Shown piece by piece: positions 1 to 8,093 of a stretch of DNA of 12,811 nt; the first letter of the stretch is position 1, and every line of letters starts with the position of its first letter. The translations under genes were made by a program, and so were the position numbers. The DNA is taken from contig CAMCBY010000056.1 in assembly GCA_945873015.1 (NCBI GenBank), forward strand, positions 1 through 12,811, read 5' to 3'. The DNA comes from Klebsiella pneumoniae. GTDB taxonomy: Bacteria > Pseudomonadota > Gammaproteobacteria > Ga0077536. The notes beneath the pieces were generated by a model. The model had not been told where the DNA came from and ran no database searches. It saw only the letters and a program-made list of their open reading frames with translations.

Positions 1-1220
1 ATGCCAGCATCTTCCGCGCGGTCGAGATGCTCGCCAACGACAGCAAGCCGTTTGACGTGGTCACGCTCGCCGAGTGGCTGCGCAGCCACGAGCAGTTGTC
101 GGACGTCGGCGGCATGGCCTATCTCGGCCAACTTGCCGAAAACACGCCCAGCGCCGCCAACATCGCCGCCTATGCCGACATCGTGCGGCAGCGCTCCATT
201 CTGCGCGGTCTGATCAGCGCCGGCACGCAGATAGCCGAGAGCGCCTTTCGCACCGAAGGTCGCAATCCCGACGAACTGCTCGATCTCGCCGAGAGCCTGG
301 TGTTCGAAATCGCTGAGCGCGAATCGAAAGGCCGGCGCGGCTTTCGGCCGTTGAAAGACCTGCTGGTCGACGCGCTGGACCGCATCGACATGCTGTTCCA
401 GCGCGACAATCCCATCACCGGTGTCGCAACCGGCTTTTTCGAACTCGACAACATGACCTCGGGTCTGCAGAAGTCTGACCTCGTGATCATCGCCGGCCGA
501 CCATCGATGGGTAAGACCGCGTTTGCCATCAACATCGCGCAGCACGCCGCCATCAAAGAAGAATTGCCGGTCGCGGTGTTCAGTATGGAAATGCCGAGCG
601 AGCAGCTCGCCATGCGTATGATGTCCTCGCTCGGCCGCATTGATCAGCACAAGATGCGCACCGGAAGATTGAGTGACGACGACTGGCCGCGCCTCACCCA
701 CGCGGTCGGCATCCTGTCGGAAGCGAAAATGTTCATCGACGATACACCGGCCTTGACGCCGAGCGATCTGCGCGCGCGCTGCCGACGTCTGGCCCGTGAA
801 CATGGTATCGGCATGATCGTCATCGATTATCTGCAGCTCATGCAGGTGCCGGGCTCGAAGGAAAACCGTGCGACGGAAATTTCGGAAATCTCGCGCTCAC
901 TGAAAGCACTGGCCAAGGAGTTGTCGTGCCCGGTGATTGCACTGTCGCAGTTGAACCGCAGTCTGGAGAGCCGTCAGGACAAACGCCCGGTGATGTCGGA
1001 CCTGCGCGAGTCGGGCGCTATCGAGCAGGACGCCGACGTCATCATGTTCATCTATCGCGACGAGGTCTATAACGAAGACACGGTCGACAAAGGCATCGCC
1101 GAGATCATCATCGGCAAGCAGCGTAACGGCCCTATCGGTTCGCGTAAGCTGCGCTTCTTCGGCGAGTTCACCAGCTTCGAGAATCTCGCCCACGACTACG
1201 TGCACGAGTCGCGCGAATGA
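1..1220 (+). CDS. dnaB: Replicative DNA helicase DnaB, 3' part (5' end outside window)
   Basis: This is the hexameric 5'-3' helicase that unwinds DNA at the replication fork and interacts with primase and the clamp loader. The reading frame is open from base 3 to the TGA at 1218-1220, giving 405 visible codons. E. coli DnaB has about 471 residues, so roughly the first 65 (part of the N-terminal collar domain) lie upstream. The ATG at 27 is internal: in-frame codons before it read ASIFRAVE, which fits the DnaB N-domain. Visible motifs are the Walker A sequence GRPSMGKT (495-518), Walker B MIVIDYLQLM (813-842), the LSQLNRSLE sensor-type motif (about 942-968) and DLRESGAIEQDADV (about 1000-1041). 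No intein or other insertion interrupts the RecA-like core. The stop overlaps the alr start, which indicates co-transcription. Identification is near certain; only the 5' end is missing. Confidence 0.97.
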   Translation, partial: ASIFRAVEMLANDSKPFDVVTLAEWLRSHEQLSDVGGMAYLGQLAENTPSAANIAAYADIVRQRSILRGLISAGTQIAESAFRTEGRNPDELLDLAESLVFEIAERESKGRRGFRPLKDLLVDALDRIDMLFQRDNPITGVATGFFELDNMTSGLQKSDLVIIAGRPSMGKTAFAINIAQHAAIKEELPVAVFSMEMPSEQLAMRMMSSLGRIDQHKMRTGRLSDDDWPRLTHAVGILSEAKMFIDDTPALTPSDLRARCRRLAREHGIGMIVIDYLQLMQVPGSKENRATEISEISRSLKALAKELSCPVIALSQLNRSLESRQDKRPVMSDLRESGAIEQDADVIMFIYRDEVYNEDTVDKGIAEIIIGKQRNGPIGSRKLRFFGEFTSFENLAHDYVHESRE

Positions 1221-2284
1221 CGCGACCCGCGCGGGTCATCATCAACCCACGAGCGGCCCGGCATAATCTCGAATGGGTGCGCCGCCACGCGCCGGGTGCG
1301 CGCGTGATGGCCGTCGTGAAGGCCGATGGCTATGGTCACGGCATCACGCGCATGGCGCGCATTTTTGACGGCGCTGACGCCTTTGCCGTCGCCGCCATCG
1401 AAGAAGCGGTGACCATTCGCGAAGCCGGCATCGGCAAACCCATCGTGCTGCTCGAAGGCCCGTTTGAAGCGGCCGAACTCGAACTCGTCAATGCGCTCGG
1501 TCTCGAAATCGTGGTGCATAACTACGAACAACTCGAGATGTTGCGCAACGCGCCGGCACCGCGCGCGGTGTGGCTGAAATTCGATACCGGCATGCACCGT
1601 CTCGGTTTTGATCCCGAGTGTGCGCTCGACGCCATCGCGCAGGTACGCGCTCTCGGTCTCAATCTGCGCTTCATGACCCACTTCGCCAACACCCATCATC
1701 GCGGCGATACGAGTGTGCATCGCCAGATCGATCGATTCGAGCAACTGCTGGCGGGCCAGGCCGGCGAGCGCAGTCTTGCCAATTCCGGCGCGGTGCTTGG
1801 TTATCCGCGCGCCCACGCTGACTGGGTGCGGCCTGGGCTCATGCTCTACGGCGCGTCACCGTTTGATCACGAAATCGGTAGCGAGCTCGGGCTCATGCCG
1901 GTGATGACCTTGCGCTCGCGACTGATCTCGGTGCGCCAGGTGCGGGGCGGCGAAGCGGTGGGTTATGGCGGAGCTTATGTCTGTCCTGAGGACATGCCGG
2001 TAGGCGTAGTGGCCTATGGCTATGGCGATGGTTATCCGCGTCACGCGCAGACCGGCACGCCGGTGCTGGTGCGCGGCATCCGCACCCAGGTCATCGGACA
2101 TTGTTCGATGGACATGATGACGGTCGACCTGCGGCCGGTGCCCGATGCGCGCTTCGGTGACGCGGTCACGCTATGGGGCGAGGGGCTGCCAATAGAAGAA
2201 GTGGCGCGGGCTTCGGGCACCATTCCTTACGAACTCTTGTGTCGCGTGCGTATGCGCGCGCAATACGAAGAAGGCGAGCCGTGA
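1217..2284 (+). CDS. alr: Alanine racemase
   Basis: This PLP-dependent cytoplasmic enzyme interconverts L- and D-alanine and supplies D-alanine for peptidoglycan. It has 355 residues, typical of the family. The PLP-binding lysine is K35 in AVVKADGYGHG, and the opposing catalytic tyrosine is Y250 in AVGYGGAY. KFDTGMHRLGF (121-131), HFANTH (155-160) and VAYGYGDGYPR are further family motifs; the C-terminal beta domain ends in LLCRVRMR. The start ATG at 1217 overlaps the dnaB stop as ATGA, and I see no good Shine-Dalgarno sequence, so translation probably depends on ribosomes finishing dnaB. radA begins 7 bases after its stop. The sequence cannot separate the alr and dadX paralogue names, but placement directly after dnaB favours the biosynthetic alr. 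Confidence 0.95.
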   Translation: MTRPARVIINPRAARHNLEWVRRHAPGARVMAVVKADGYGHGITRMARIFDGADAFAVAAIEEAVTIREAGIGKPIVLLEGPFEAAELELVNALGLEIVVHNYEQLEMLRNAPAPRAVWLKFDTGMHRLGFDPECALDAIAQVRALGLNLRFMTHFANTHHRGDTSVHRQIDRFEQLLAGQAGERSLANSGAVLGYPRAHADWVRPGLMLYGASPFDHEIGSELGLMPVMTLRSRLISVRQVRGGEAVGYGGAYVCPEDMPVGVVAYGYGDGYPRHAQTGTPVLVRGIRTQVIGHCSMDMMTVDLRPVPDARFGDAVTLWGEGLPIEEVARASGTIPYELLCRVRMRAQYEEGEP

Positions 2285-2291
2285 AGCGCGC

Positions 2292-3662
2292 ATGGTAAAG
2301 GCAAAAAAGCAGTTTCAATGTCAGCGCTGTGCTGCGGTGTTCAATAAATGGACCGGCCAGTGCACCGACTGCAACGAATGGAATTCTATCGTCGAGACGG
2401 TCGTCACCGGCGCCAATGAGCGTCGCGGTCGGATGACCACCCTGCCTGCACGGGTGCACGCGCTGGCCGATGTCGAACGCGAGGAGACCCCTCGACTCGC
2501 GACCGGTCTGAGCGAACTTGATCGTGTGCTCGGCGGCGGCCTGGTCACGGGCTCGGTGGTGCTGCTGGGCGGCGATCCGGGCATCGGCAAGACCACCTTG
2601 CTGTTGCAGAGCCTGGCGGCGGTCAAACATCTCGCCAACGTTACCGCGCTGTATGTGAGCGGCGAAGAATCGGCGTCGCAGATTGCCCTGCGCGCCGAAC
2701 GTTTGAAATTGCCGACCGCCGATCTGCTGCTGCTGACGGAAACCGATATCGACCGCGTGCTCGAAGAAGCCGCGCGCTTGAAACCGGCGGTGATGGCGAT
2801 TGATTCCATCCAGACGGTCTATAGCGAAGCGCTGCAATCGCCGCCTGGCAGTGTCGCCCAGGTGCGCGAATGTGCGGGCCGCCTGGTGAGTTTCGCCAAG
2901 TCCAGCGGCACCGCGGTGTATCTCATCGGTCATGTCACCAAGGACGGCTCGATTGCCGGGCCGCGCGTGCTTGAGCATATGGTCGATGCGACGCTTTATT
3001 TCGAGGGCGATCCGGATGGTCGCTATCGCATGATTCGCGCCATCAAAAATCGTTTCGGCGCGGTCAATGAACTCGGTGTGTTCGCCATGAGTGACGGCGG
3101 CTTGCGCGAGGTCAGCAACCCGAGTGCGATTCTCCTGTCGCGCCACGGTGAACCGGTGCCTGGCTCAGTGGTGATGATCACCCGCGAAGGCACACGGCCT
3201 CTGCTGGTCGAAGTGCAGGCGCTGGTCGATGAGTCGCAGCTTGGTAATGCGCGACGCGTGACGGTCGGCATCGATCAGAATCGCCTGTCGATGCTGCTCG
3301 CAGTGTTGAATCGTCACGGCGGTATTTCGACTGCCGGCATGGACGTCTATGCCAACATCGTCGGCGGTGTGCGCGTCAGCGAAACCGGCGCCGATCTGGC
3401 GATATTGCTGGCGGTCTTGTCGAGCCTGCGCAACCGTCCGCTGCCGATGGACCTGGTGGCGTTTGGCGAAATCGGGCTGGCCGGTGAGATACGCCCGGTG
3501 ACCGGTGGACCCGAGCGTCTGCGCGAAGCGGCCAAACATGGCTTCAAGCGTGCCATCGTGCCGAAGGGCAATGCGCCCAAACCACTGCCGCCCGACATGG
3601 AAGTGCATGTCGTGACGCGCCTCGAGGAGGCGCTTGAAGTCAGCAAGTCTTTCGATCACTGA
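2292..3662 (+). CDS. radA: DNA repair/recombination protein RadA (Sms)
   Basis: RadA is a RecA-like DnaB-type ATPase that drives branch migration of recombination intermediates and aids repair and transformation. The 456 residues match the usual length (about 460 in E. coli). Domains in order: an N-terminal four-cysteine zinc finger (C10, C13, C24, C27), the ATPase core with Walker A GDPGIGKT (K100) and Walker B PAVMAIDSIQ (about 165-174), the RadA signature KNRFG (252-256), and a C-terminal Lon-protease-like domain (about 275-450) with no protease activity expected. The start at 2292 gives the family N-terminus, with the first cysteine at residue 10. The 7-base gap from alr and shared strand suggest the third gene of a dnaB-alr-radA operon. 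Both dnaB and radA encode RecA-fold ring ATPases acting on forks or branched DNA. All key residues appear intact. Confidence 0.96.
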   Translation: MVKAKKQFQCQRCAAVFNKWTGQCTDCNEWNSIVETVVTGANERRGRMTTLPARVHALADVEREETPRLATGLSELDRVLGGGLVTGSVVLLGGDPGIGKTTLLLQSLAAVKHLANVTALYVSGEESASQIALRAERLKLPTADLLLLTETDIDRVLEEAARLKPAVMAIDSIQTVYSEALQSPPGSVAQVRECAGRLVSFAKSSGTAVYLIGHVTKDGSIAGPRVLEHMVDATLYFEGDPDGRYRMIRAIKNRFGAVNELGVFAMSDGGLREVSNPSAILLSRHGEPVPGSVVMITREGTRPLLVEVQALVDESQLGNARRVTVGIDQNRLSMLLAVLNRHGGISTAGMDVYANIVGGVRVSETGADLAILLAVLSSLRNRPLPMDLVAFGEIGLAGEIRPVTGGPERLREAAKHGFKRAIVPKGNAPKPLPPDMEVHVVTRLEEALEVSKSFDH

Positions 3663-3685
3663 CCGCTGCTCGGAAGCGATCGACG

Positions 3686-3700
3686 CAATGTTATCCTTCC
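3686..3700 (+). promoter_or_regulatory. Possible extended -10 promoter before the 1004-residue gene
   Basis: In the 69-base gap after radA, TGTTATCCT (3689-3697) has the TGn extension plus four of six matches to TATAAT. No convincing -35 box lies 16-18 bases upstream. The 69-base gap contrasts with the close packing of dnaB-alr-radA and makes a separate promoter for the next gene plausible. This is read by eye and is weak. Confidence 0.25.
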
Positions 3701-3731
3701 CACCCTCAGCATTAGACCGGACCAGCCTCGC

Positions 3732-6700
3732 ATGACCGAAGCCCTGCGCGCCGACACCCTGTCACCCCGGCGCGCCACGCCACTCGCCGTCTACTATGCA
3801 ATTTTTACCCTGTCGGGTTTCGCCGGGCTGATCTACGAATCAATCTGGTCGCACTATCTCAAACTGCTGCTCGGCCACGCCGCTTACGCCCAGACCCTGG
3901 TGCTGGCGATTTTTATGGGTGGGCTGGCGCTAGGCTCGTGGTGGATAGGCGCACGCAGCGCACGTCTGACTCGTCTGTTATTGGGGTATGCGCTGGTCGA
4001 GGCGGTAGTCGGCGTATGCGCGCTTGGTTTTCATCCGCTGTTTGTCGCCGTCAGCAGCGCTTTCCAGAACTTCATCGCCGCATCCGAACTCACCCCACAG
4101 ACGATAGAAATCGCGAAGTGGAGCCTGGCGGCGTTGCTCATCGCCCCGCAGTCCTGCCTGCTCGGCATGACTTTCCCGCTGCTGAGTGCCGGACTGTTGC
4201 GTGCGTATCCCGCGCAGCCCGGCAAAGCGCTCGCGAGCCTGTACTGTTGCAACAGTCTCGGCGCGACATTCGGCGTGCTGGCGAGCGGATTGTGGTTGAT
4301 AGCCGCACTCGGATTGCCCGGCACCATTGCATTGGCGGGTGCCTTGAATCTGTTGCTGGCGGCGACGGTGTGGCTTTTGAACCGCGACACTGCACCTGCC
4401 GCGGCAGCGCAACCGGCGCCGCGCAGCGGCGAGGCTAGCCAGCATATTCCGCGTCTGCTGCTGGCGGTGGCGGCGTTCACCGGGCTGTCGTCCTTCATCT
4501 ACGAGTTGTCGTGGATACGTATGCTGAGCATGGTGCTGGGCGCCGCCACGCATTCATTCGAACTCATGTTGAGCGCTTTTATTCTGGGCCTCGCGCTCGG
4601 TGGACTGTGGATCCGGCGGCGCATCGATCAACTGCGGAATGTGTTCGTATGGCTGGCATGGTTGCAGATAGCGATGGGTATCTGCGCGCTCGCCTCGCTG
4701 CTGCTGTATTCCCATGCGTTTGAAGCCATGTCGTGGCTCATGAGCGCGGTGCGGCGCAGTGCGGCGGGTTATGACGTGTTTCTGCTCGGCAGCCATGCAT
4801 TGGCGCTGCTGGTGATGTTGCCGGCAACCTTCTGCGCCGGCACGACCTTACCGCTCATCACTCATGCCTTGTTGCGTGACGGGCATGGCGAGCGGGCGAT
4901 TGGTCGGGTCTACGCGGCCAATACCCTCGGCGCTATCGCTGGTGTGCTGCTGACCGTGCATCTGTTATTGCCGTGGTGGGGATTGCGTGACGCGATGGTG
5001 ATTGGCGCGGCGATAGATCTCATGGTCGGTGTGGCGCTGTTGGCCCAGGGTCGCGCGCGCGTGCCGCATATGGCATGGCGCGCGGCCCTCATAAGTGTGT
5101 TGGTGCTGGCGCTGACGGTGAGTTTCATTGAACTCGACCCACGGCGCATGGCGTCGGGAGTCTATCGTTATGGGCGTGCCGCCGTGCCGGCCGAGACCCG
5201 CGTCATCGACCATGCCGACGGCAAGACCGCCAGTATCAGTCTGTTGCGTTATCCGAGTGGCAAGACCGCCATTCTCACCAACGGCAAGCCGGATGCATCC
5301 ATCAATCCACCCGGCAGCGCGCGGCGCTCGCCCGACGAAGTCACCATGGTGCTGCTCGGCGCTTTGCCGCTCGCTATTCATCCCGATGCGCGTCGGGTCG
5401 CGAATATCGGCATGGGCTCGGGCCTGACCAGCGCAACGCTCTTGGCTTCGAACCAGCTCGAACGCGTCGATACCATCGAAATCGAAGCCAAAATGGTCGA
5501 AGCCGCACGCGCTTTCCTGCCGCGTACCGCACGCACCTACCAGGACCCGCGCAGCCATATTGTCATCGACGATGCCAAGACCTATTTCCTCGGGCAGCGC
5601 GCGTTATACGACGTTATCGTGTCCGAGCCTTCCAACCCGTGGGTGAGTGGCGTCGCGAGTCTGTTCTCGAGTGAGTTCTACGCTCTCATGCGCCGTTATC
5701 TCAAGGACGATGGTGTGCTGGTACAGTGGTTGCAGTTGTACGAGTTCAATAACGAACTGCTGGCCAGTGTCATCAATGCGCTCAGTGCGCAGTTTCCCGA
5801 ATACCTCATCTATCAGGCAGGCGATCACGATCTGGTGGTGGTGGCGAGTCAGCGTGCGCGCCTTGGTGAATTGTCTGCGACGATTTTTGATGCGCCACTC
5901 ATGAAGGCGGAACTGGCGAGTGTCGGCATTCACACCCTCGATGACCTGCGTATGCATCGTATTGCCGGTCGCGCCACGCTCGAGCCGCTGTTCACGAGTT
6001 TCAACGTCCCCGCCAATTCCGATTTTTATCCCTATGTCGATCAGCGTGCTTCCAAGGCGCGTTTTCTCGACGCCGATGCGCGGGCGCTGGTCAGACTCAC
6101 CGACGCGCCGCTGCCACTTCTGGAAATGCTCGACCCGCAGCGCGGTCCGCCGCGGCGCGTGCTCAGCGAACAGACTGACGTCAGCCATGTCATGCGTTCG
6201 CGTCAGGCACAGGACGTGCTGGCACTGTTGTTGGGTGAGGCGACGCCGAGTTCGCCGGGCGGCGCCTTGCGCGGCGCGGTCACCTTGGTGGGTGCGACGC
6301 GCGGCAATTGCGCAAACTCGCTGGTCGCGAGCGAATGGCGTGACGCGGTGTTTCGTATTGCCGTCGAGTTGCTGCCTAAACTCGATGTCGACCAGAGTGC
6401 GGCCTTGCTGACCGAATTGCGCGTCAGTCCGTGTGCCGAGGCTGGTGGCAGTAGCACGGCAGAGTGGCTGGCTTTATACGCCGCGGTCGGGCAACGCCAG
6501 CCGGCTGAGATGGCAGTGCGTGCGACGGCGTTGCTTGAGCAGAGCGCAGATGGCGGAGATCGGGAACGGCGCCACTATCTGGTCGCGGCGGCGATGCTCG
6601 GCGCCGTGGCCAATCATGATGCGCAGGCCGCACTCGCCACCTGGAACCGCCATGCGGTCAAACATTGGCGCGTCGATAACGCCGACATGCCGCTGCGGCT

Positions 6701-6746
6701 GTTGCTCGCGAGCGCATTGTTCCGCGCCCACGACAGCGCGCCGTGA
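3732..6746 (+). CDS. Fused multi-helix membrane / spermidine-synthase-like protein of unknown function
   Basis: This 1004-residue protein belongs to the widespread fused 'MFS/spermidine synthase' family, whose role is mostly unknown. About 13 membrane segments fill residues 18-466. The N-terminal half contains two related modules: YESIW..GGLALGSWWIGAR (36-75) resembles YELSW..LGLALGGLWIRRR (257-297), and GMTFPLL..NSLGATFGVL (145-183) resembles GTTLPLI..NTLGAIAGVL (370-405). Residues about 485-705 form a SpeE-like Rossmann domain: nucleotide-loop GMGSG (560-564), acidic TIEIE (581-585), DDA (613-615) and SEPSNPW (631-637). The GGGDGG and D-S-S/T-D-P signatures of true aminopropyltransferases are absent, so polyamine synthesis should not be assumed. 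Residues about 760-1004 are a soluble, helix-rich extension. The gene follows radA by 69 bases and converges on corB. No clear Shine-Dalgarno precedes the ATG; this start leaves a short cytoplasmic tail before helix 1. Confidence 0.85.
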   Translation: MTEALRADTLSPRRATPLAVYYAIFTLSGFAGLIYESIWSHYLKLLLGHAAYAQTLVLAIFMGGLALGSWWIGARSARLTRLLLGYALVEAVVGVCALGFHPLFVAVSSAFQNFIAASELTPQTIEIAKWSLAALLIAPQSCLLGMTFPLLSAGLLRAYPAQPGKALASLYCCNSLGATFGVLASGLWLIAALGLPGTIALAGALNLLLAATVWLLNRDTAPAAAAQPAPRSGEASQHIPRLLLAVAAFTGLSSFIYELSWIRMLSMVLGAATHSFELMLSAFILGLALGGLWIRRRIDQLRNVFVWLAWLQIAMGICALASLLLYSHAFEAMSWLMSAVRRSAAGYDVFLLGSHALALLVMLPATFCAGTTLPLITHALLRDGHGERAIGRVYAANTLGAIAGVLLTVHLLLPWWGLRDAMVIGAAIDLMVGVALLAQGRARVPHMAWRAALISVLVLALTVSFIELDPRRMASGVYRYGRAAVPAETRVIDHADGKTASISLLRYPSGKTAILTNGKPDASINPPGSARRSPDEVTMVLLGALPLAIHPDARRVANIGMGSGLTSATLLASNQLERVDTIEIEAKMVEAARAFLPRTARTYQDPRSHIVIDDAKTYFLGQRALYDVIVSEPSNPWVSGVASLFSSEFYALMRRYLKDDGVLVQWLQLYEFNNELLASVINALSAQFPEYLIYQAGDHDLVVVASQRARLGELSATIFDAPLMKAELASVGIHTLDDLRMHRIAGRATLEPLFTSFNVPANSDFYPYVDQRASKARFLDADARALVRLTDAPLPLLEMLDPQRGPPRRVLSEQTDVSHVMRSRQAQDVLALLLGEATPSSPGGALRGAVTLVGATRGNCANSLVASEWRDAVFRIAVELLPKLDVDQSAALLTELRVSPCAEAGGSSTAEWLALYAAVGQRQPAEMAVRATALLEQSADGGDRERRHYLVAAAMLGAVANHDAQAALATWNRHAVKHWRVDNADMPLRLLLASALFRAHDSAP

Positions 6747-6755
6747 GTAATACTT

Positions 6756-8093
6756 TTAACCGTCGCCGTCGTGCAGTTGTTCCTGCGCGAGGCTGCGGTT
6801 GACGGCACTGGTGCCGGCCAGCGTCAGCCTGGCGGTTTTCACCGCGCGTTCGGCGGTCTGCACGATTTCGATGGTGATGTGACCGAGGCGGAAAGCGGTG
6901 CCGGTAATCGGTATGTCTTCCAGGGTTTCAAGGATCAGGCCGTTGACTGTTTTGGGCCCGGTGGCCGGCAGACCGAAGCCGTAGACGCGATTGATGGCGC
7001 GGATATTCGCGCTGCCGTCGACCAGGAAGGTGCCGTCCTCCTGCGGGTAGACGTCGCGCGCGTAGAACTGCGGGTCGGTGGTGAATTCACCGACCACTTC
7101 TTCCAGCAGATCTTCGAGCGTGACCAGTCCTTCGATGTCGCCGTATTCGTCGACTACAAAAGCGATGCGCTGCTTCTGCTTCTGGAAGTTCAACAACTGC
7201 ACATACAAATCGGTGGTCATCGGCACGTAGTAGGGCTCGACCAGCAGCGCGCGCAGATCGGTCACCGTAAAGTCGTCGCCCGAGCGCAGGGTGCGGGCCA
7301 GCCGCCGCAGATGGAGCAGGCCCTCGATGTTGTTGATGTTGCCCGAATAACAAGGCACGCGGGTATGGCGACAGTTCATGAGCTGCTCGAGCACGTCCGA
7401 CCATTCGTCATCGAGATCGATGCCGTAGATATCGCCGCGCGGCACCATGATGTCTTCGACGGTGGCAGTTTCCAGATCGAGAATGCCGAACAGCATCTGC
7501 TGATGTTGCTGCGGAATCATCGCGCCGGCTTCTTTCACCACGGTGCGCAGCTCTTCGCGGGTCAAGGACTCACGCGCGCGCTTTAATTCGCGCACGCCGA
7601 GAATGGTCAGCACGCCATTGGAGACCCAGTTCAAGGTCGCTACGAACGGCCACAGCACGAGCTGCAAGGGCCGCAGCACAAGGGCGGCAGGGAAGGCGAT
7701 GCGTTCGGGATGGATGGCGGCGAGGGTCTTGGGCACCACTTCGGCAAATACCAGCACCACTGCGGTCAGCACTGCACTCGATGCGATCAGCGCCCGTTCG
7801 CCCCACAGCGCGAGCGTCACGACGGTCGCAATCTGGGCAATGAGGATGTTGATGAAGTTGTTTCCGAACAGGAGCAGGCTGATCAGCCGGTCCGGCCGTT
7901 CGAGCAGCTTTTGCGCCGATTGTGCGGCGCGGTGGCCGCGTTCGGCGAGATGTTTCAGACGATAACGATTGAGCGTCATCATCGCGGTCTCGGAGCTTGA
8001 AAAGAACGCCGACACCAGCACTAGTACCACCAGCACAATGGCCAGCACGACCATCGATTGCCCGCCCATGTCGGTCAGTTGCGCGCTTTCCAT
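6756..8093 (-). CDS. corB: CorB/YfjD-type CNNM (DUF21)-CBS-CorC_HlyC membrane protein
   Basis: This inner-membrane protein belongs to the CNNM/CorB family linked to Mg2+ (or cobalt) transport and resistance. It has 445 residues (E. coli YfjD about 428). The N-terminal DUF21/CNNM domain (about 14-190) shows the hallmarks AFFSSSETAMM (29-39), LLLFGNNFINI (73-83) and FAEVVPKTLA (116-125). A CBS pair follows: the first from about 212 (VEDIMVPRGDI), the second about 280-335 with FVVDEYGDIEGLVTLEDLLEE. A CorC_HlyC domain (about 350-425) comes last, and no part is missing. The start codon shares one base with the upstream cytochrome c assembly gene stop (TGATG), and no SD is seen, implying translational coupling. 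E. coli also has yfjD beside ypjD and ffh. The TAA lies 9 bases from the stop of the facing 1004-residue gene. The transported ion cannot be determined from sequence. Confidence 0.92.
   Translation of the reverse strand: MESAQLTDMGGQSMVVLAIVLVVLVLVSAFFSSSETAMMTLNRYRLKHLAERGHRAAQSAQKLLERPDRLISLLLFGNNFINILIAQIATVVTLALWGERALIASSAVLTAVVLVFAEVVPKTLAAIHPERIAFPAALVLRPLQLVLWPFVATLNWVSNGVLTILGVRELKRARESLTREELRTVVKEAGAMIPQQHQQMLFGILDLETATVEDIMVPRGDIYGIDLDDEWSDVLEQLMNCRHTRVPCYSGNINNIEGLLHLRRLARTLRSGDDFTVTDLRALLVEPYYVPMTTDLYVQLLNFQKQKQRIAFVVDEYGDIEGLVTLEDLLEEVVGEFTTDPQFYARDVYPQEDGTFLVDGSANIRAINRVYGFGLPATGPKTVNGLILETLEDIPITGTAFRLGHITIEIVQTAERAVKTARLTLAGTSAVNRSLAQEQLHDGDG

Noticed and set aside
27..1220. 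ATG at base 27 as the dnaB start
   Set aside because: The frame is open to the window edge and the codons before it continue the DnaB N-terminal domain, so the gene is simply cut by the window.
2166..3146. Minus-strand open frame of 326 codons across alr and radA
   Set aside because: It overlaps two well-identified genes and its composition (Arg, His, Gln, Ala-rich, no motif) is that of an antisense shadow.
3732..6746. Calling the 1004-residue protein a functional spermidine synthase
   Set aside because: The GGGDGG and catalytic D-S-S/T-D-P signatures are absent, so only 'spermidine-synthase-like' is supported.
6771..7586. Plus-strand open frame of 271 codons opposite corB
   Set aside because: corB is firmly identified by DUF21, CBS and CorC_HlyC motifs on the other strand; the plus-strand product is low in hydrophobic structure and rich in Asp, Gly and Gln, with no motif.
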